Shown in pieces: positions 17,372 through 26,274 of a stretch of 64,000 nucleotides of DNA. Position 1 is the stretch's first letter. Every line of letters begins with the position of its first letter. The notes beneath the pieces were generated by a model, which worked only from the letters and a program-made list of their open reading frames with translations, did not search any database and had not been told where the DNA came from. The translations under genes were made by a program, and so were the position numbers. The DNA comes from Metallococcus carri (GTDB lineage Bacteria; Actinomycetota; Actinomycetes; Actinomycetales; Dermatophilaceae). The stretch spans positions 124,001 to 188,000 of the forward strand of contig NZ_JAAOIV010000008.1 of NCBI RefSeq assembly GCF_011440275.1. The letters run 5' to 3'.

Positions 17372-20300
17372 ATGCAGCCCGAAGATCCCGTCGCTGTGCG
17401 CTGCACGCTCATCGCCGCTGCAGGCTGCGCGCCGCGCGATGTCGTCATCCGCGCCGCACCCTCGGTGCCATGGGGCGAGGTGCGCGCCGCCGTGCGAGCG
17501 AGCGGGATCGAGGTCCCCGACCCGGCGTATGCCGGAGCCACCGCGGTGGTCGCCGACCGCTCGTGGGTTGCCCAGGGCGTCCGGTCCGGTGCCGTCCTGG
17601 GCCCGCGGCCCACGGCGCGGACGGCAACCGGGCTGCTGGAGGTGGCCGTGGTCGAGGGGCCGTGGTGCGGCCTCTCCGCGGCGCTCTCCGCCCGGCCCGT
17701 GGTGATCGGTCGCGGCGTCGATTGCGACCTGCGGCTGGAGGATCCGGAGGTGTCCCGCCGCCACTGCGCGGTGGCGGTGCGCCAAGGTCAGGCCGAGGTG
17801 GTGGACCTCGCGACCACCAACGGCACGTGGCTGGCCGGCGAGCCGATCCAGCCCGAGCAACGCCATGAGTTGCGACTGGGTCAGCACTTCCGCGTCGGGT
17901 CGAATGTGCTTGTCGTGCAACGTGTTTCGCAACAATCCGAGAGCACCGAGGTGCGCGTAGGACCGCGCGTGTGTCCGCCGCTGCCCACGGTCGACCTCAT
18001 CCCGCCGACTCCGCCCCAGCCGCCCGAACGACGCTCACTGCCGTGGATCGTCGCCCTGCTGCCGGTGGTCGCGGCCGTCCTGATGGCCGTGCTCTGGCGC
18101 AACGCGATGTTCCTCGGTTTCGCCCTGCTGAGCCCGGTGATGGCGATCGGGCAGTGGTGGAACGACAAACGCTCGGATCAACGCAAAGGCCTCGAAGCGG
18201 CAGCCCGGCACACCGTGGCGGTCGCGACGCACGAGGAGCGAATCCGCGACGCGCTCGCCGCCGAACTCGCGCTGCGGATCCGCCGCTCACCCACCCTCGT
18301 GGACGCCGAACGCGCGGTGCACACCCGGTCGGCAGCACTGTGGAGCAGGCGGCCAGGCGACGGCGACCGGGTCCTGTGGCGCCTCGGCACGGGTGCGGTG
18401 CCCGCGCGGGTGACCCTCGACAAGGTGCCGGTCAGCCACGCCCGCGCGCCGGTCGCGCTCGACCTTGCCCAACACCGCGTCACCGGCATCAGCGGACCGC
18501 TCGCGCAGGAGGCTCTCGACGGCCTGCTGCTCCAACTCGCGGCGTGGCACTCGCCGCGCACGCTCGAGGTGGTGGTGCTCTCGGCCGAGCCGCGGTCGGA
18601 TTCGCCGTGGCGCTGGCTGCCGCATACCGGTGGGCCATTGCACCCGCGGTTGGTCGTCGCCGACCCGGGTAAGCAGGCGTTCACCGATGTCATCGCCGCG
18701 CTGCGAGCCGATGCCGAGCTGGCCAAGGCACCCCCGCGCACGGTGCTGGTCCTGCTCGACGCCGATCGCACCGCCGTCATCCCCGCGGTGCGGGACTTGC
18801 TGGCCGACCCGGCCCGACGTGGGCTGACGATCGTTGCGTCGGCCTCCGCGGCGAGCGGTCTGCCCGCCGAGTGCACGGCGACGATCGAGCTGGATTCGTC
18901 CCGCGCGGGCGTGCTGCAGACCGAACAGCGCCTCGGGTTCGTGCCCGACCTGCCGGTGCCGTCGATGGTTCGGGCCGTATGCCGCTCGCTCGCCTCCTGC
19001 CGGGACGTCACTCCGGACGGAGGCGCTGCGGCGGTGCCGGATGCGGTGACCTTGCGTCCGCTGCTCCGCGGTGCTGAAGGCATCGACATGGTTGATTCCC
19101 TTGCGTTGCAACGCCTTTGGCAGCGCCGGCCGCACAGCACCGGGCTCACCATCGGCACCGACGGAGGCGGTCCGGTCACCCTGGATCTGCGCCGCGACGG
19201 ACCCCACGTCCTGATCGCCGGCACCACCGGCGCGGGCAAGTCGGAGTTGCTGCAGACCTTCGTCGCGGCTCTCGCCACGGTGAACCGGCCAGACGAGCTC
19301 AACTTCGTGCTGGTCGATTACAAGGGCGGGTCGGCCTTCGCCGGCTGCGCCGACCTGCCGCATACCGTCGGCATCGTCACCGACCTGGACGCCCATCTCA
19401 CCCGGCGCGCGCTGCGATCGCTGCAGGCCGAGGTCCGCCGGCGCGAACGCATCCTCGCCGAGGCCGGTGCGAAGGATCTGGACGACTATCGCGCCGATCC
19501 GGGCCGGCCACCGGTGCCGCGGCTGGTGCTGGTCATCGACGAGTTCCGGGTGCTGGCCGAAGAACTCCCGGATTTCGTCGACGGGCTCGTGCGCCTGGCG
19601 GCCGTGGGCCGCTCCCTGGGGCTGCATCTCGTGCTGGCCACCCAGCGTCCTGCGGGCGTGGTGACCGCCGACATCCGCGCCAATATGAACCTGCGGATTG
19701 CGCTGCGCGTGCGCGATGAGGGTGACGCCCAGGATGTGGTGGAGGACGCGGCGCCGGCGCGGATCAGCAGCGCCACCCCCGGCCGTGCCGTCCTTCGCAC
19801 CGGCGCCACCGAACCGGTGACCCTCCAGACCGCCCGGGTGACGACCGCGAGCGGTGAGGAGGGGTCATCGGTCGAGGTCGGCGTGCCACGCGGTCCGGCC
19901 ATCGCCTGGCACGGCCCGGCCACCATCGACGACTCGTCCGACCTGGCCGCGCTGACCTCGGCGTGCCGCGCCGCGACCTCGGCCCTGCAGGTCGCCCCGG
20001 GCCGGTCACCCTGGCTGGCGCCCTTGCCCGATCTGGTGCACCCGACCGACCTCGAGGGCGTGCCCCCGCGCAGCGTGACCGGCGCGGAACGGCCCGGCAT
20101 ACCGCTGGCGCTGCTCGATCTGCCGGACGACCAGGTCCGCGCGGCCCTGCACTGGACCCCGGAGACCGACGGGCACCTCGCCATCGTCGGCGGCCCCCGC
20201 AGTGGGCGCACCAGCGCGCTGCTGACGATCGCCGCGGGCAGCGCCACCCACGACGTCCACCTCTATGCGATCGACGCCTCCGGCGCGCTCGGAGCGCTCG

Positions 20301-21511
20301 CCCAACTGCCGCTGTGCGGCGCCGTCGTGGACGCCACCGATATCGGCCGAGCGGGTCGGGTGGTGTCCTGGCTCGGCGAGCAAATCCGTTGTCGCCAGGT
20401 CGAATTCGCGCGGATCGGAGTGTCTACCTGGGTGGAGCTCGATGATGCGCACCGCGCCAGGTGGCCGCGGATCGCGCTGCTGATCGACGGGTGGGAAGCC
20501 TTCTCCGAGGCGAGCGACGAACTCACCCAGGGGCGCCTCGGCGACGAGGTGCTCGCTCTGCTGCGCACCGCACCGGCCGCCGGACTGTATGCCGTGCTCA
20601 CCGGCGGCCGGGCGCTCACCAGCGGCCGCCTCGCCGCCTCGATCCGGGCCACGACCGTGCTGTCGGCCGAGGAGTCCGACCTGATGATGGTGGGTCTTCG
20701 GCAGGATCAGCTCCCCGAGCACATGCCACCAGGTCGGGCCGTGGTGTTGCCGAATGCCGAGGAATGCCAATGGATTTCGCTCGGCACCACCGGCGCGGAA
20801 CGGTCAGCGGCCCTCGGCGCGATCGCGCGCAACTGTGCTGCAGCGAGCCAGCCGCGGCGGTTCGCCTCGCTCCCCGACCACGTCGCGCTGAGCGAGCTGA
20901 CCGCTCCGGCCGACATGCTGCTCCTCGGGATCGCGGGCGAGGATCCGGCCCCGATGGGATTCGATGCCACCGAACCAAGTGCGGTGATCGCCGGTCCGCC
21001 AGGAAGCGGTCGCACCAGCGTGCTGCTCACCCTCGCCCACGGCGCGGGCGAACGGCCGGTGGCCTGGGTCGCGCCAGGCGCGTCGGCCGGCATACCGGAC
21101 GGGGTGATGCTGTTGCCGCCGGACGACGAGGCAGCGGTCGAGCGCTGGTGCCAGGAGCACCCGAACGGCCTGGTGCTGGTTGACGATCTGGACCAGCTCT
21201 TTGGTTGTCCGGCCGAGGACCCGCTGCTCGACCACCTCGCCGCATCGCGGATGACCGGCGGCGCGGTGATCGCGGCCGGCACGTCCGCCGAGCTGGCCAC
21301 GGCCTTCCGCGGGCTGGCGGCCGATCTCAAGCGCCGCCGCACCGGGGTGATCCTGTCCCCCGGCCGGCACGACGGTGAGATCTTCGGCATTCAGCTGCCG
21401 CCGCAAGAACGCGGTGGGCCGGGGCGCGGCCTGCTCGTGCTGCGCGGTCGCGTCCATCCGCTGCAGGCGGCGCTACCCCCGGCCCCACCCGCAGCCGCGA
21501 AATCCGCCTAG
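17372..21511 (+). CDS. FHA-domain FtsK/SpoIIIE-type ATPase (EssC/EccC-like), orphan
   Basis: A 1379-aa membrane ATPase. Order: a possible ubiquitin-like N-terminal region (1-90); an FHA domain at about 108-160 (VIGRGVDCDL, SRRHC, TTNGTW) that should bind phospho-Thr; two membrane helices at about 224-262; then three FtsK/SpoIIIE modules. Module 1 has an intact Walker A (GTTGAGKSE, about 616) and Walker B (LVLVIDEF, about 718). Modules 2 (GGPRSGRTS, about 939) and 3 (GPPGSGRTS, about 1208) have Arg for the Walker Lys, as in the degenerate later domains of type VII secretion ATPases. No WXG100, EccB/D/E or mycosin gene is nearby. The start at 17372 begins the conserved sequence. Confidence 0.9.
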   Translation: MQPEDPVAVRCTLIAAAGCAPRDVVIRAAPSVPWGEVRAAVRASGIEVPDPAYAGATAVVADRSWVAQGVRSGAVLGPRPTARTATGLLEVAVVEGPWCGLSAALSARPVVIGRGVDCDLRLEDPEVSRRHCAVAVRQGQAEVVDLATTNGTWLAGEPIQPEQRHELRLGQHFRVGSNVLVVQRVSQQSESTEVRVGPRVCPPLPTVDLIPPTPPQPPERRSLPWIVALLPVVAAVLMAVLWRNAMFLGFALLSPVMAIGQWWNDKRSDQRKGLEAAARHTVAVATHEERIRDALAAELALRIRRSPTLVDAERAVHTRSAALWSRRPGDGDRVLWRLGTGAVPARVTLDKVPVSHARAPVALDLAQHRVTGISGPLAQEALDGLLLQLAAWHSPRTLEVVVLSAEPRSDSPWRWLPHTGGPLHPRLVVADPGKQAFTDVIAALRADAELAKAPPRTVLVLLDADRTAVIPAVRDLLADPARRGLTIVASASAASGLPAECTATIELDSSRAGVLQTEQRLGFVPDLPVPSMVRAVCRSLASCRDVTPDGGAAAVPDAVTLRPLLRGAEGIDMVDSLALQRLWQRRPHSTGLTIGTDGGGPVTLDLRRDGPHVLIAGTTGAGKSELLQTFVAALATVNRPDELNFVLVDYKGGSAFAGCADLPHTVGIVTDLDAHLTRRALRSLQAEVRRRERILAEAGAKDLDDYRADPGRPPVPRLVLVIDEFRVLAEELPDFVDGLVRLAAVGRSLGLHLVLATQRPAGVVTADIRANMNLRIALRVRDEGDAQDVVEDAAPARISSATPGRAVLRTGATEPVTLQTARVTTASGEEGSSVEVGVPRGPAIAWHGPATIDDSSDLAALTSACRAATSALQVAPGRSPWLAPLPDLVHPTDLEGVPPRSVTGAERPGIPLALLDLPDDQVRAALHWTPETDGHLAIVGGPRSGRTSALLTIAAGSATHDVHLYAIDASGALGALAQLPLCGAVVDATDIGRAGRVVSWLGEQIRCRQVEFARIGVSTWVELDDAHRARWPRIALLIDGWEAFSEASDELTQGRLGDEVLALLRTAPAAGLYAVLTGGRALTSGRLAASIRATTVLSAEESDLMMVGLRQDQLPEHMPPGRAVVLPNAEECQWISLGTTGAERSAALGAIARNCAAASQPRRFASLPDHVALSELTAPADMLLLGIAGEDPAPMGFDATEPSAVIAGPPGSGRTSVLLTLAHGAGERPVAWVAPGASAGIPDGVMLLPPDDEAAVERWCQEHPNGLVLVDDLDQLFGCPAEDPLLDHLAASRMTGGAVIAAGTSAELATAFRGLAADLKRRRTGVILSPGRHDGEIFGIQLPPQERGGPGRGLLVLRGRVHPLQAALPPAPPAAAKSA

Positions 21512-21590
21512 GCACCCTCGGGTGGACCACGCGGCGGCGCGCGCCGCTACCGTTGTGCGGACCGCTTCACCGACCCGCCCCAGGAGACCC

Positions 21591-22406
21591 GTGTCCAGTC
21601 GCCACCTGCAGCTCGGTTGCACCTTCCGGTACTCCTCGCTCGCACCGACGGCTGCTGTCTTCCAGGTCGGGCCGGTCGACCAGCCGCGCGCCACCTTGCG
21701 GGACGTCAGCTGGTCGGTCACCGGCGACCTGCCGTTGCACCACTACCGCGATCTGTACGGCAACCCCTGCACCCGGCTCACCCTGCCGACCGGCGTCACC
21801 ACCCTGACGTATGCCGCCAAGGCGGAGGTGCCGGACGCCCTGGATGACATCGACGAGGACGCACCCGAGACGCCGCCAACCGAGCTGCCGGACGACGTGC
21901 TCGTCTACACCCTGGCCAGCCGGTTCTGCCAGCCCGACGTGCTCGGCGGCCAGGCCTGGAAGCGCTTCGGCCACCTGCCACCCGGCTACCGGCGGGTGCT
22001 CGCCATACGGCAGTTCGTGCACGAATGGCTCACGTACACAACGGGATCCACCATCGCGACGGCGACTTCCGTCGACGTGTTCACGACCGGCCGGGGCGTC
22101 TGCCGCGACTTCGCGCACCTGATGATCACCTTCTGCCGGGCGCTCAACATCCCGGCGCGCTATGTGCACGGCTATATGCCGATCATGGATGTCCCGCGGG
22201 TCGAGGCCGTGATGGACTTCCACGCCTGGACCCAGGTCTGGCTCGACGGCCGCTGGTGGGATTTCGACGCCCGGTGGAACGCTCCCCGAAAGGGCCGGGT
22301 CGTCGTCGGCGTCGGTCGCGATGCCGCCGACGTGGCGATGGTGACCACCTATGGCGCCCCGTGGCTGCAGCTGATGACGGTCACCTGCGAGGAGATCCAG
22401 CCCTAA
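21591..22406 (+). CDS. Transglutaminase-like cysteine protease family protein
   Basis: A 271-aa protein with an N-terminal beta-rich domain and a transglutaminase-like core. The triad is readable: Cys in GRGVCRDFAHLM, His in DFHAWTQVW, Asp in WWDFDAR. Family members act as cysteine peptidases or amidases as well as transglutaminases. There is no signal peptide, so it is probably cytoplasmic. The GTG at 21591 follows CAGGAG by 5 bases. It starts 79 bases after the EssC-like gene on the same strand and may be co-transcribed. Its stop overlaps the nagB stop on the other strand by 2 bases. Confidence 0.88.
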   Translation: MSSRHLQLGCTFRYSSLAPTAAVFQVGPVDQPRATLRDVSWSVTGDLPLHHYRDLYGNPCTRLTLPTGVTTLTYAAKAEVPDALDDIDEDAPETPPTELPDDVLVYTLASRFCQPDVLGGQAWKRFGHLPPGYRRVLAIRQFVHEWLTYTTGSTIATATSVDVFTTGRGVCRDFAHLMITFCRALNIPARYVHGYMPIMDVPRVEAVMDFHAWTQVWLDGRWWDFDARWNAPRKGRVVVGVGRDAADVAMVTTYGAPWLQLMTVTCEEIQP

Positions 22407-23188
22407 AACCCTTGCCAGTCGGGCTTGTTCGCGAAGGCGTCGCGGTAGTAGTCGGTCAGTTGCAGACGTGACGCGGCGGCCCGGTCGACCAGCACGGTGA
22501 CATGCGGGTGCAGCTGCAGCACCGACGCCGGCCACATCGCGGTGATCGGTCCTTCGACGAGCTGGTGCACGGCCTGCGCCTTGTGCCGCCCGGAGGCGAT
22601 GAGCAGCAGGTGACGCGCCTGCATGATCGTGCCGACACCCTGGGTCACGCAGTGGCTCGGCACGGCGTCCACGTCGCCGTCGAAGAACCGCGCGTTGTCG
22701 ACGCGGGTCTGCTGGGTCAGCGTCTTGATCCGGGTGCGCGACGCCAGCGATGACCCCGGTTCGTTGAACGCCACATGCCCGTCGGCGCCAATCCCGAGGA
22801 TTTGCAGGTCGATTCCGCCCGCGTCGGCGATCTGCCCCTCGTATGCCGCGCACGCCGCCGGTATGTCGGCCGCCGCACCGTCCGGGGTGTGCAGGCGGCC
22901 CGGGTCGAGGTCGACCTTGTCGACGAAGTCGCGCAGGATGACGCTGCGATAGGACTGCGGGTGGCCGGGTGGCAGGCCGACATACTCATCGAGGGTGAAG
23001 GCCGAGGACCGCGCTAGCGACACCGATCCGGCGGCGACGGCCGCTGCGACGGCGTCATAGATCGACACCGGGCTCGACCCGGTGGCGAGCCCGAGGACAG
23101 CATCCGGCGTGTTGGCGAGGGTGTCGATGACTGCCTTCGCGCCGAGCCGGCCGAGCTCGCCGGCGTCGTCCTGGATCACGACCTCCAT
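22403..23188 (-). CDS. nagB: Glucosamine-6-phosphate deaminase
   Basis: Converts glucosamine-6-phosphate to fructose-6-phosphate and ammonia in amino-sugar catabolism. The 261-aa length is normal. Motifs: LGLATGSSPVSIYD (phosphate loop), FTLDEYVGLPPGHPQSY with the catalytic Asp, and LGIGADGHVAFNEPGSSLASRTR holding the catalytic His and neighbours. No nagA or transporter is adjacent. The acyltransferase gene follows 30 bases after its start region on the same strand order, but a functional link to it is unclear. Confidence 0.96.
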   Translation of the reverse strand: MEVVIQDDAGELGRLGAKAVIDTLANTPDAVLGLATGSSPVSIYDAVAAAVAAGSVSLARSSAFTLDEYVGLPPGHPQSYRSVILRDFVDKVDLDPGRLHTPDGAAADIPAACAAYEGQIADAGGIDLQILGIGADGHVAFNEPGSSLASRTRIKTLTQQTRVDNARFFDGDVDAVPSHCVTQGVGTIMQARHLLLIASGRHKAQAVHQLVEGPITAMWPASVLQLHPHVTVLVDRAAASRLQLTDYYRDAFANKPDWQGF

Positions 23189-23218
23189 CGCGCCTCCTTC
23201 GCCGTGGTTGCCTGAAAA

Positions 23219-25198
23219 CTACGCCGACGGCAACCCGGAGGAGACCAGACACGCCTTCGGCGACGCCCCGCGAGCGGGCACCCCCACCGCGAGAGCGTGA
23301 GCGATGCGGCGGGACCGCTCGCGATATCCGGGGGTGTTGAAGTGGATGTTGTCGTCGATGAACCACTGGTCTTGGACTTCGCTGGCCCAGTCATAGACGC
23401 GCATATTGGGGTACTGCGCGCAGGCCTGCTGCAAGCTGTTGCTCCAGTCGACATTGTGTGCCGCCGAGTAGTAGCCGGACTTCACCAAGGACTTGGTGTT
23501 TACCCACAGGACCGGCTGATCCGAGGGGATCTTGCTCATCATCGCCGCGATCCGGGTTGGGTAGTCCGCACCGCCGGTGTAGAGGTTGGCCGCGTCATTG
23601 GTGCCGAGCGCGAGAATCCAGCAACCGTTATATCCCGCGGTGAGATATTTGTCCGCGACGGACTGGGCGTTCGGTTGCCCCTGCCAGGTCTCGATAATCG
23701 AGCGCGCCCCGGAGATCTCGGGATAGAACGTCGTCACTCCGACCCGTTGGAGCTGCGCCTTGATCCGGTCTGCGGGGTTGGGCAGATAATTCGGCGACTG
23801 CAGACCCTCCGAAGTCGAATCTCCGATGTAGACGACCTTGCTGCACGAAGTCCGCGTGGAGACCGGGGAAGTAGAAGGGGCCGGAGTGGCGCTCGCGGAC
23901 GGCTTGGGCGCGTCCTCGGCGACGATCTTTCCACTGTTGGCGGCGGCACCCTCTGCTCGGGCGGCGCTGGCGGCATTCATTGAGGGGAAGGTGAAGGCCT
24001 GCGGCAGGATCAGGGCGAGCACGGCCGACGGGATGAAGACGGCAGTGCCCCACCCCACCCCGGGCGATCGCCGGTCGGGGATCCCCTGCCGCGCGCGCCG
24101 CAGCGCGCCGAGGAAGCCGTGTCGCCGGATCGGATTCTCGACCAGTGCCCAGGACAGCGCGGCCAAGATGATCGTGATCGCCACCAGGACGAGATCCCGC
24201 ACGATCGCGTTGCCCTGGGCGAACTTCGCTGGGGTGAACGCGAGCACCGGCAGATGCCACAAGTAGATGCCGTAGGACCGTTCACCGAGCCACCGCAACG
24301 GAGCCCAGGCGAAAAGTCGAGACAGCACCGTGCCGGAGGTGCAGACCGCGACGAGCAGGGCACAGGTGGCCACCGACAAGGCGATCAGGCCCCACTGGTA
24401 GAGGCTCATCGTGTAGTCGCTGGTGAACATGCACATCGCGATCACCCCGGCCAGGCCGACGAAACCGGCGACATCCACCAACGTGCGCCCGCCGCGTCCG
24501 AGGCCGCCTGGCGCCATCCGATGGGGGCGCCACAACAGCGCCAGGACCGCGCCGAGCAGCAGGCCACCGGCGCGGGTGTCGGTGGCCTCGTAGGCGCGGG
24601 TGTTGTCGAAACCGGGTTGGGCCAACTGACTGAGCAGCCAGAATGATCCGCCGGCGAGGACCGTCGTGGCGGCCGCGACGAGCACCTGCCGGCCACGGCA
24701 GACGATGATCAACGCCGCGAGCAGGAGCGGCCACACCAGATAGAACTGCTCCTCGACCGACAGCGACCACAGGTGGTCGAACGGACCGGGTCCGCTGAAC
24801 CGGTCGAAATAGGATTTGCCGGACACGATGGTGTGCCAGTTGGCGACATAGAACAGCGCCGCGAGCGCCTCCACCGCGCGGGTGCCGAAACGTTCGCGAT
24901 CCACCAGCAGCACCATCGTCATACCGACGAACAGCACGAGGATCACCGCCGGCAGCAGGCGACGGGCCCGTCGGATCCAGAAGGTCTTCAGGCCCAGGGT
25001 GCCGCTGCGGCGCCACTGGCTGAGCAGGATGCTGGTGATCAGGAAGCCGCTGAGGGTGAAGAACACGCCGACCCCGAGCAGGCCGCCGGAGAACCGGTCG
25101 ATGCCCAGGTGATACAGGATCACCACGGCGACGGCGAGCGTCCGCACGCCGTCCAGGCCGGGATAGTACGTGGCATTGCGATCCACCGGACGTGGCAC
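23219..25198 (-). CDS. Acyltransferase-3/SGNH fusion (OatA-like O-acetyltransferase)
   Basis: A 659-aa membrane protein. The N-terminal about 380 residues are the ten-helix acyltransferase-3 domain: GLDGVRTLAVAVVILYHLG with the conserved His, WSLSVEEQFYLVWP and RWLGERSYGIYLWHLP. A membrane helix and a Ser/Thr/Pro/Ala linker lead to an extracellular SGNH hydrolase domain with GDSTSEG (Ser), LGTNDA (Asn) and DDNIHFN (Asp-His). Such fusions take acetyl groups across the membrane and transfer them to peptidoglycan or surface glycans. The exact acceptor is unknown. It is monocistronic as far as visible. Confidence 0.92.
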   Translation of the reverse strand: MPRPVDRNATYYPGLDGVRTLAVAVVILYHLGIDRFSGGLLGVGVFFTLSGFLITSILLSQWRRSGTLGLKTFWIRRARRLLPAVILVLFVGMTMVLLVDRERFGTRAVEALAALFYVANWHTIVSGKSYFDRFSGPGPFDHLWSLSVEEQFYLVWPLLLAALIIVCRGRQVLVAAATTVLAGGSFWLLSQLAQPGFDNTRAYEATDTRAGGLLLGAVLALLWRPHRMAPGGLGRGGRTLVDVAGFVGLAGVIAMCMFTSDYTMSLYQWGLIALSVATCALLVAVCTSGTVLSRLFAWAPLRWLGERSYGIYLWHLPVLAFTPAKFAQGNAIVRDLVLVAITIILAALSWALVENPIRRHGFLGALRRARQGIPDRRSPGVGWGTAVFIPSAVLALILPQAFTFPSMNAASAARAEGAAANSGKIVAEDAPKPSASATPAPSTSPVSTRTSCSKVVYIGDSTSEGLQSPNYLPNPADRIKAQLQRVGVTTFYPEISGARSIIETWQGQPNAQSVADKYLTAGYNGCWILALGTNDAANLYTGGADYPTRIAAMMSKIPSDQPVLWVNTKSLVKSGYYSAAHNVDWSNSLQQACAQYPNMRVYDWASEVQDQWFIDDNIHFNTPGYRERSRRIAHALAVGVPARGASPKACLVSSGLPSA

Positions 25199-25315
25199 CG
25201 AAGACCCCCTCGCTCATGTGCGTGCGCTCGTCGGTTTGTGGACGACACACGCCCCAGCTTGGTTGGCTGCCGCCGCGGGTTGATGGGGGAAATTGCGGAT
25301 CCGGTTTCCAGCATG

Positions 25316-25356
25316 CACGAAGGGCCGGAACTCGTCATGAGTTCCGGCCCTTCGTG
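25316..25356. terminator. Long hairpin between the acyltransferase and tRNA-fMet genes
   Basis: An 18-base perfect stem with a 5-base loop (25334-25338), 19 bases beyond the 3' end of the tRNA gene. It probably ends tRNA transcription. No T-tract follows on the minus strand, which is common for terminators in high-GC actinobacteria. The rest of the 25199-25375 gap shows nothing else I recognise. Confidence 0.6.
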
Positions 25357-25375
25357 GTCCCGACGGGGACCGCAG

Positions 25376-25449
25376 TAGCGGGGGCAGGATTTGAACCTGC
25401 GACCTCCGGGTTATGAGCCCGGCGAGCTACCGAGCTGCTCCACCCCGCG
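25376..25449 (-). tRNA. tRNA-Met (initiator, anticodon CAT)
   Basis: 74 nucleotides fold into a standard cloverleaf with anticodon CAT at 25415-25413. Initiator features are present: an unpaired 1:72 position (C1 opposite U72), the A11:U24 pair in the D stem, and three G:C pairs (GGG/CCC) at the end of the anticodon stem. The T loop reads TTCAAAT. CCA is not encoded; CTG follows the discriminator A73. It stands alone, followed by an 18-bp hairpin. Confidence 0.95.
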
Positions 25450-25534
25450 TCGGTGAACACCACCTTACGCGACCGCGACGACTGGCTCCAAATCGAGACC
25501 GGGGGTTGACGCGGGCCAGCCGTAAGGCGCACCA

Positions 25535-25566
25535 TTCAACACATGCTGAATTCAACGCTTGTTGAA
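25535..25566. promoter_or_regulatory. Tandem 16-bp operators over the ABC operon start
   Basis: Two adjacent 16-mers, TTCAACACATGCTGAA and TTCAACGCTTGTTGAA (25535-25550, 25551-25566), each with dyad symmetry; the second has perfect 6-base arms. They cover the start codon of the ABC ATPase. The TetR regulator encoded third in this operon is the likely binder. A TTGACG at 25506-25511 may be the -35 element, but no good -10 is evident. Confidence 0.65.
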
Positions 25567-26274
25567 ACCGCGGTCGCGGCCGACCGGCTTGAGGTCAGTC
25601 GCCGCGGCACCCCCGTGCTGCACCAGCTCACCTTCACCGTGCCGACCGGCGCGATCGTCGGCCTGATGGGGCCGTCCGGCTGCGGCAAGACCACGCTGAT
25701 GCGCACGATCGTGGGCGTCCAGCGCATCGCCGGCGGCAGCCTCACCGTCCTCGGCAGCACCCCGGACGATCCCGCCAACCGGCCCCGGCTCGGCTATGTC
25801 ACCCAGGCCGTCAGCGTCTACCGCGACCTCACCGTGCGCCAGAACGCCGCGTATTTCGCTGCGCTGCAAGGGTTTTCGGTCGACCACGTCGATGACGCCG
25901 TGGCCGCCGTCGGGCTCACGCCGTATGCCGACCGTCGGGTCGAGCAACTCTCCGGCGGCCAGGCATCGCGTGCCTCCCTGGCCTGCGCCCTCGTCGGGGA
26001 CCCCGACCTGCTCGTGCTCGACGAGCCCACCGTAGGCCTGGACCCGGTCACCCGCGAGGAGTTGTGGGAGCACCTGCGCGCACTCGCCGACGCGGGCACC
26101 ACGCTGCTCGTCTCCAGCCACGTCATGGACGAGGCCGAGCGGTGCGACAGCGTGCTGCTGATGCGCGACGGTCGCCTGCTCGAGCACCTCCCGCCACGGC
26201 AGCTGCTGGAGCGCACCCACACCGACTCGATGGACCGCGCCTTCCTCACCCTGATCAAGGAGCACGCCGCATGA
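25543..26274 (+). CDS. ABC transporter ATP-binding protein (drug/export type)
   Basis: A 243-aa ATPase with Walker A GPSGCGKTT, signature LSGGQASRASLACALVGDP, Walker B LLVLDEPTVGLD and the switch His in VSSHVMDEAERCD, the layout of DrrA/CcmA-type exporter ATPases. The ATG at 25543 lies inside tandem operator repeats and has no ribosome-binding site, so the mRNA may be leaderless. It is first in a three-gene operon with a permease and a TetR regulator, joined by ATGA overlaps. Confidence 0.93.
   Translation: MLNSTLVETAVAADRLEVSRRGTPVLHQLTFTVPTGAIVGLMGPSGCGKTTLMRTIVGVQRIAGGSLTVLGSTPDDPANRPRLGYVTQAVSVYRDLTVRQNAAYFAALQGFSVDHVDDAVAAVGLTPYADRRVEQLSGGQASRASLACALVGDPDLLVLDEPTVGLDPVTREELWEHLRALADAGTTLLVSSHVMDEAERCDSVLLMRDGRLLEHLPPRQLLERTHTDSMDRAFLTLIKEHAA

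Noticed and set aside
17372-22406. A type VII secretion locus or prophage packaging region
   Set aside because: Only the ATPase is present; there is no WXG100 protein, EccB/D/E, mycosin, portal, capsid or integrase gene.
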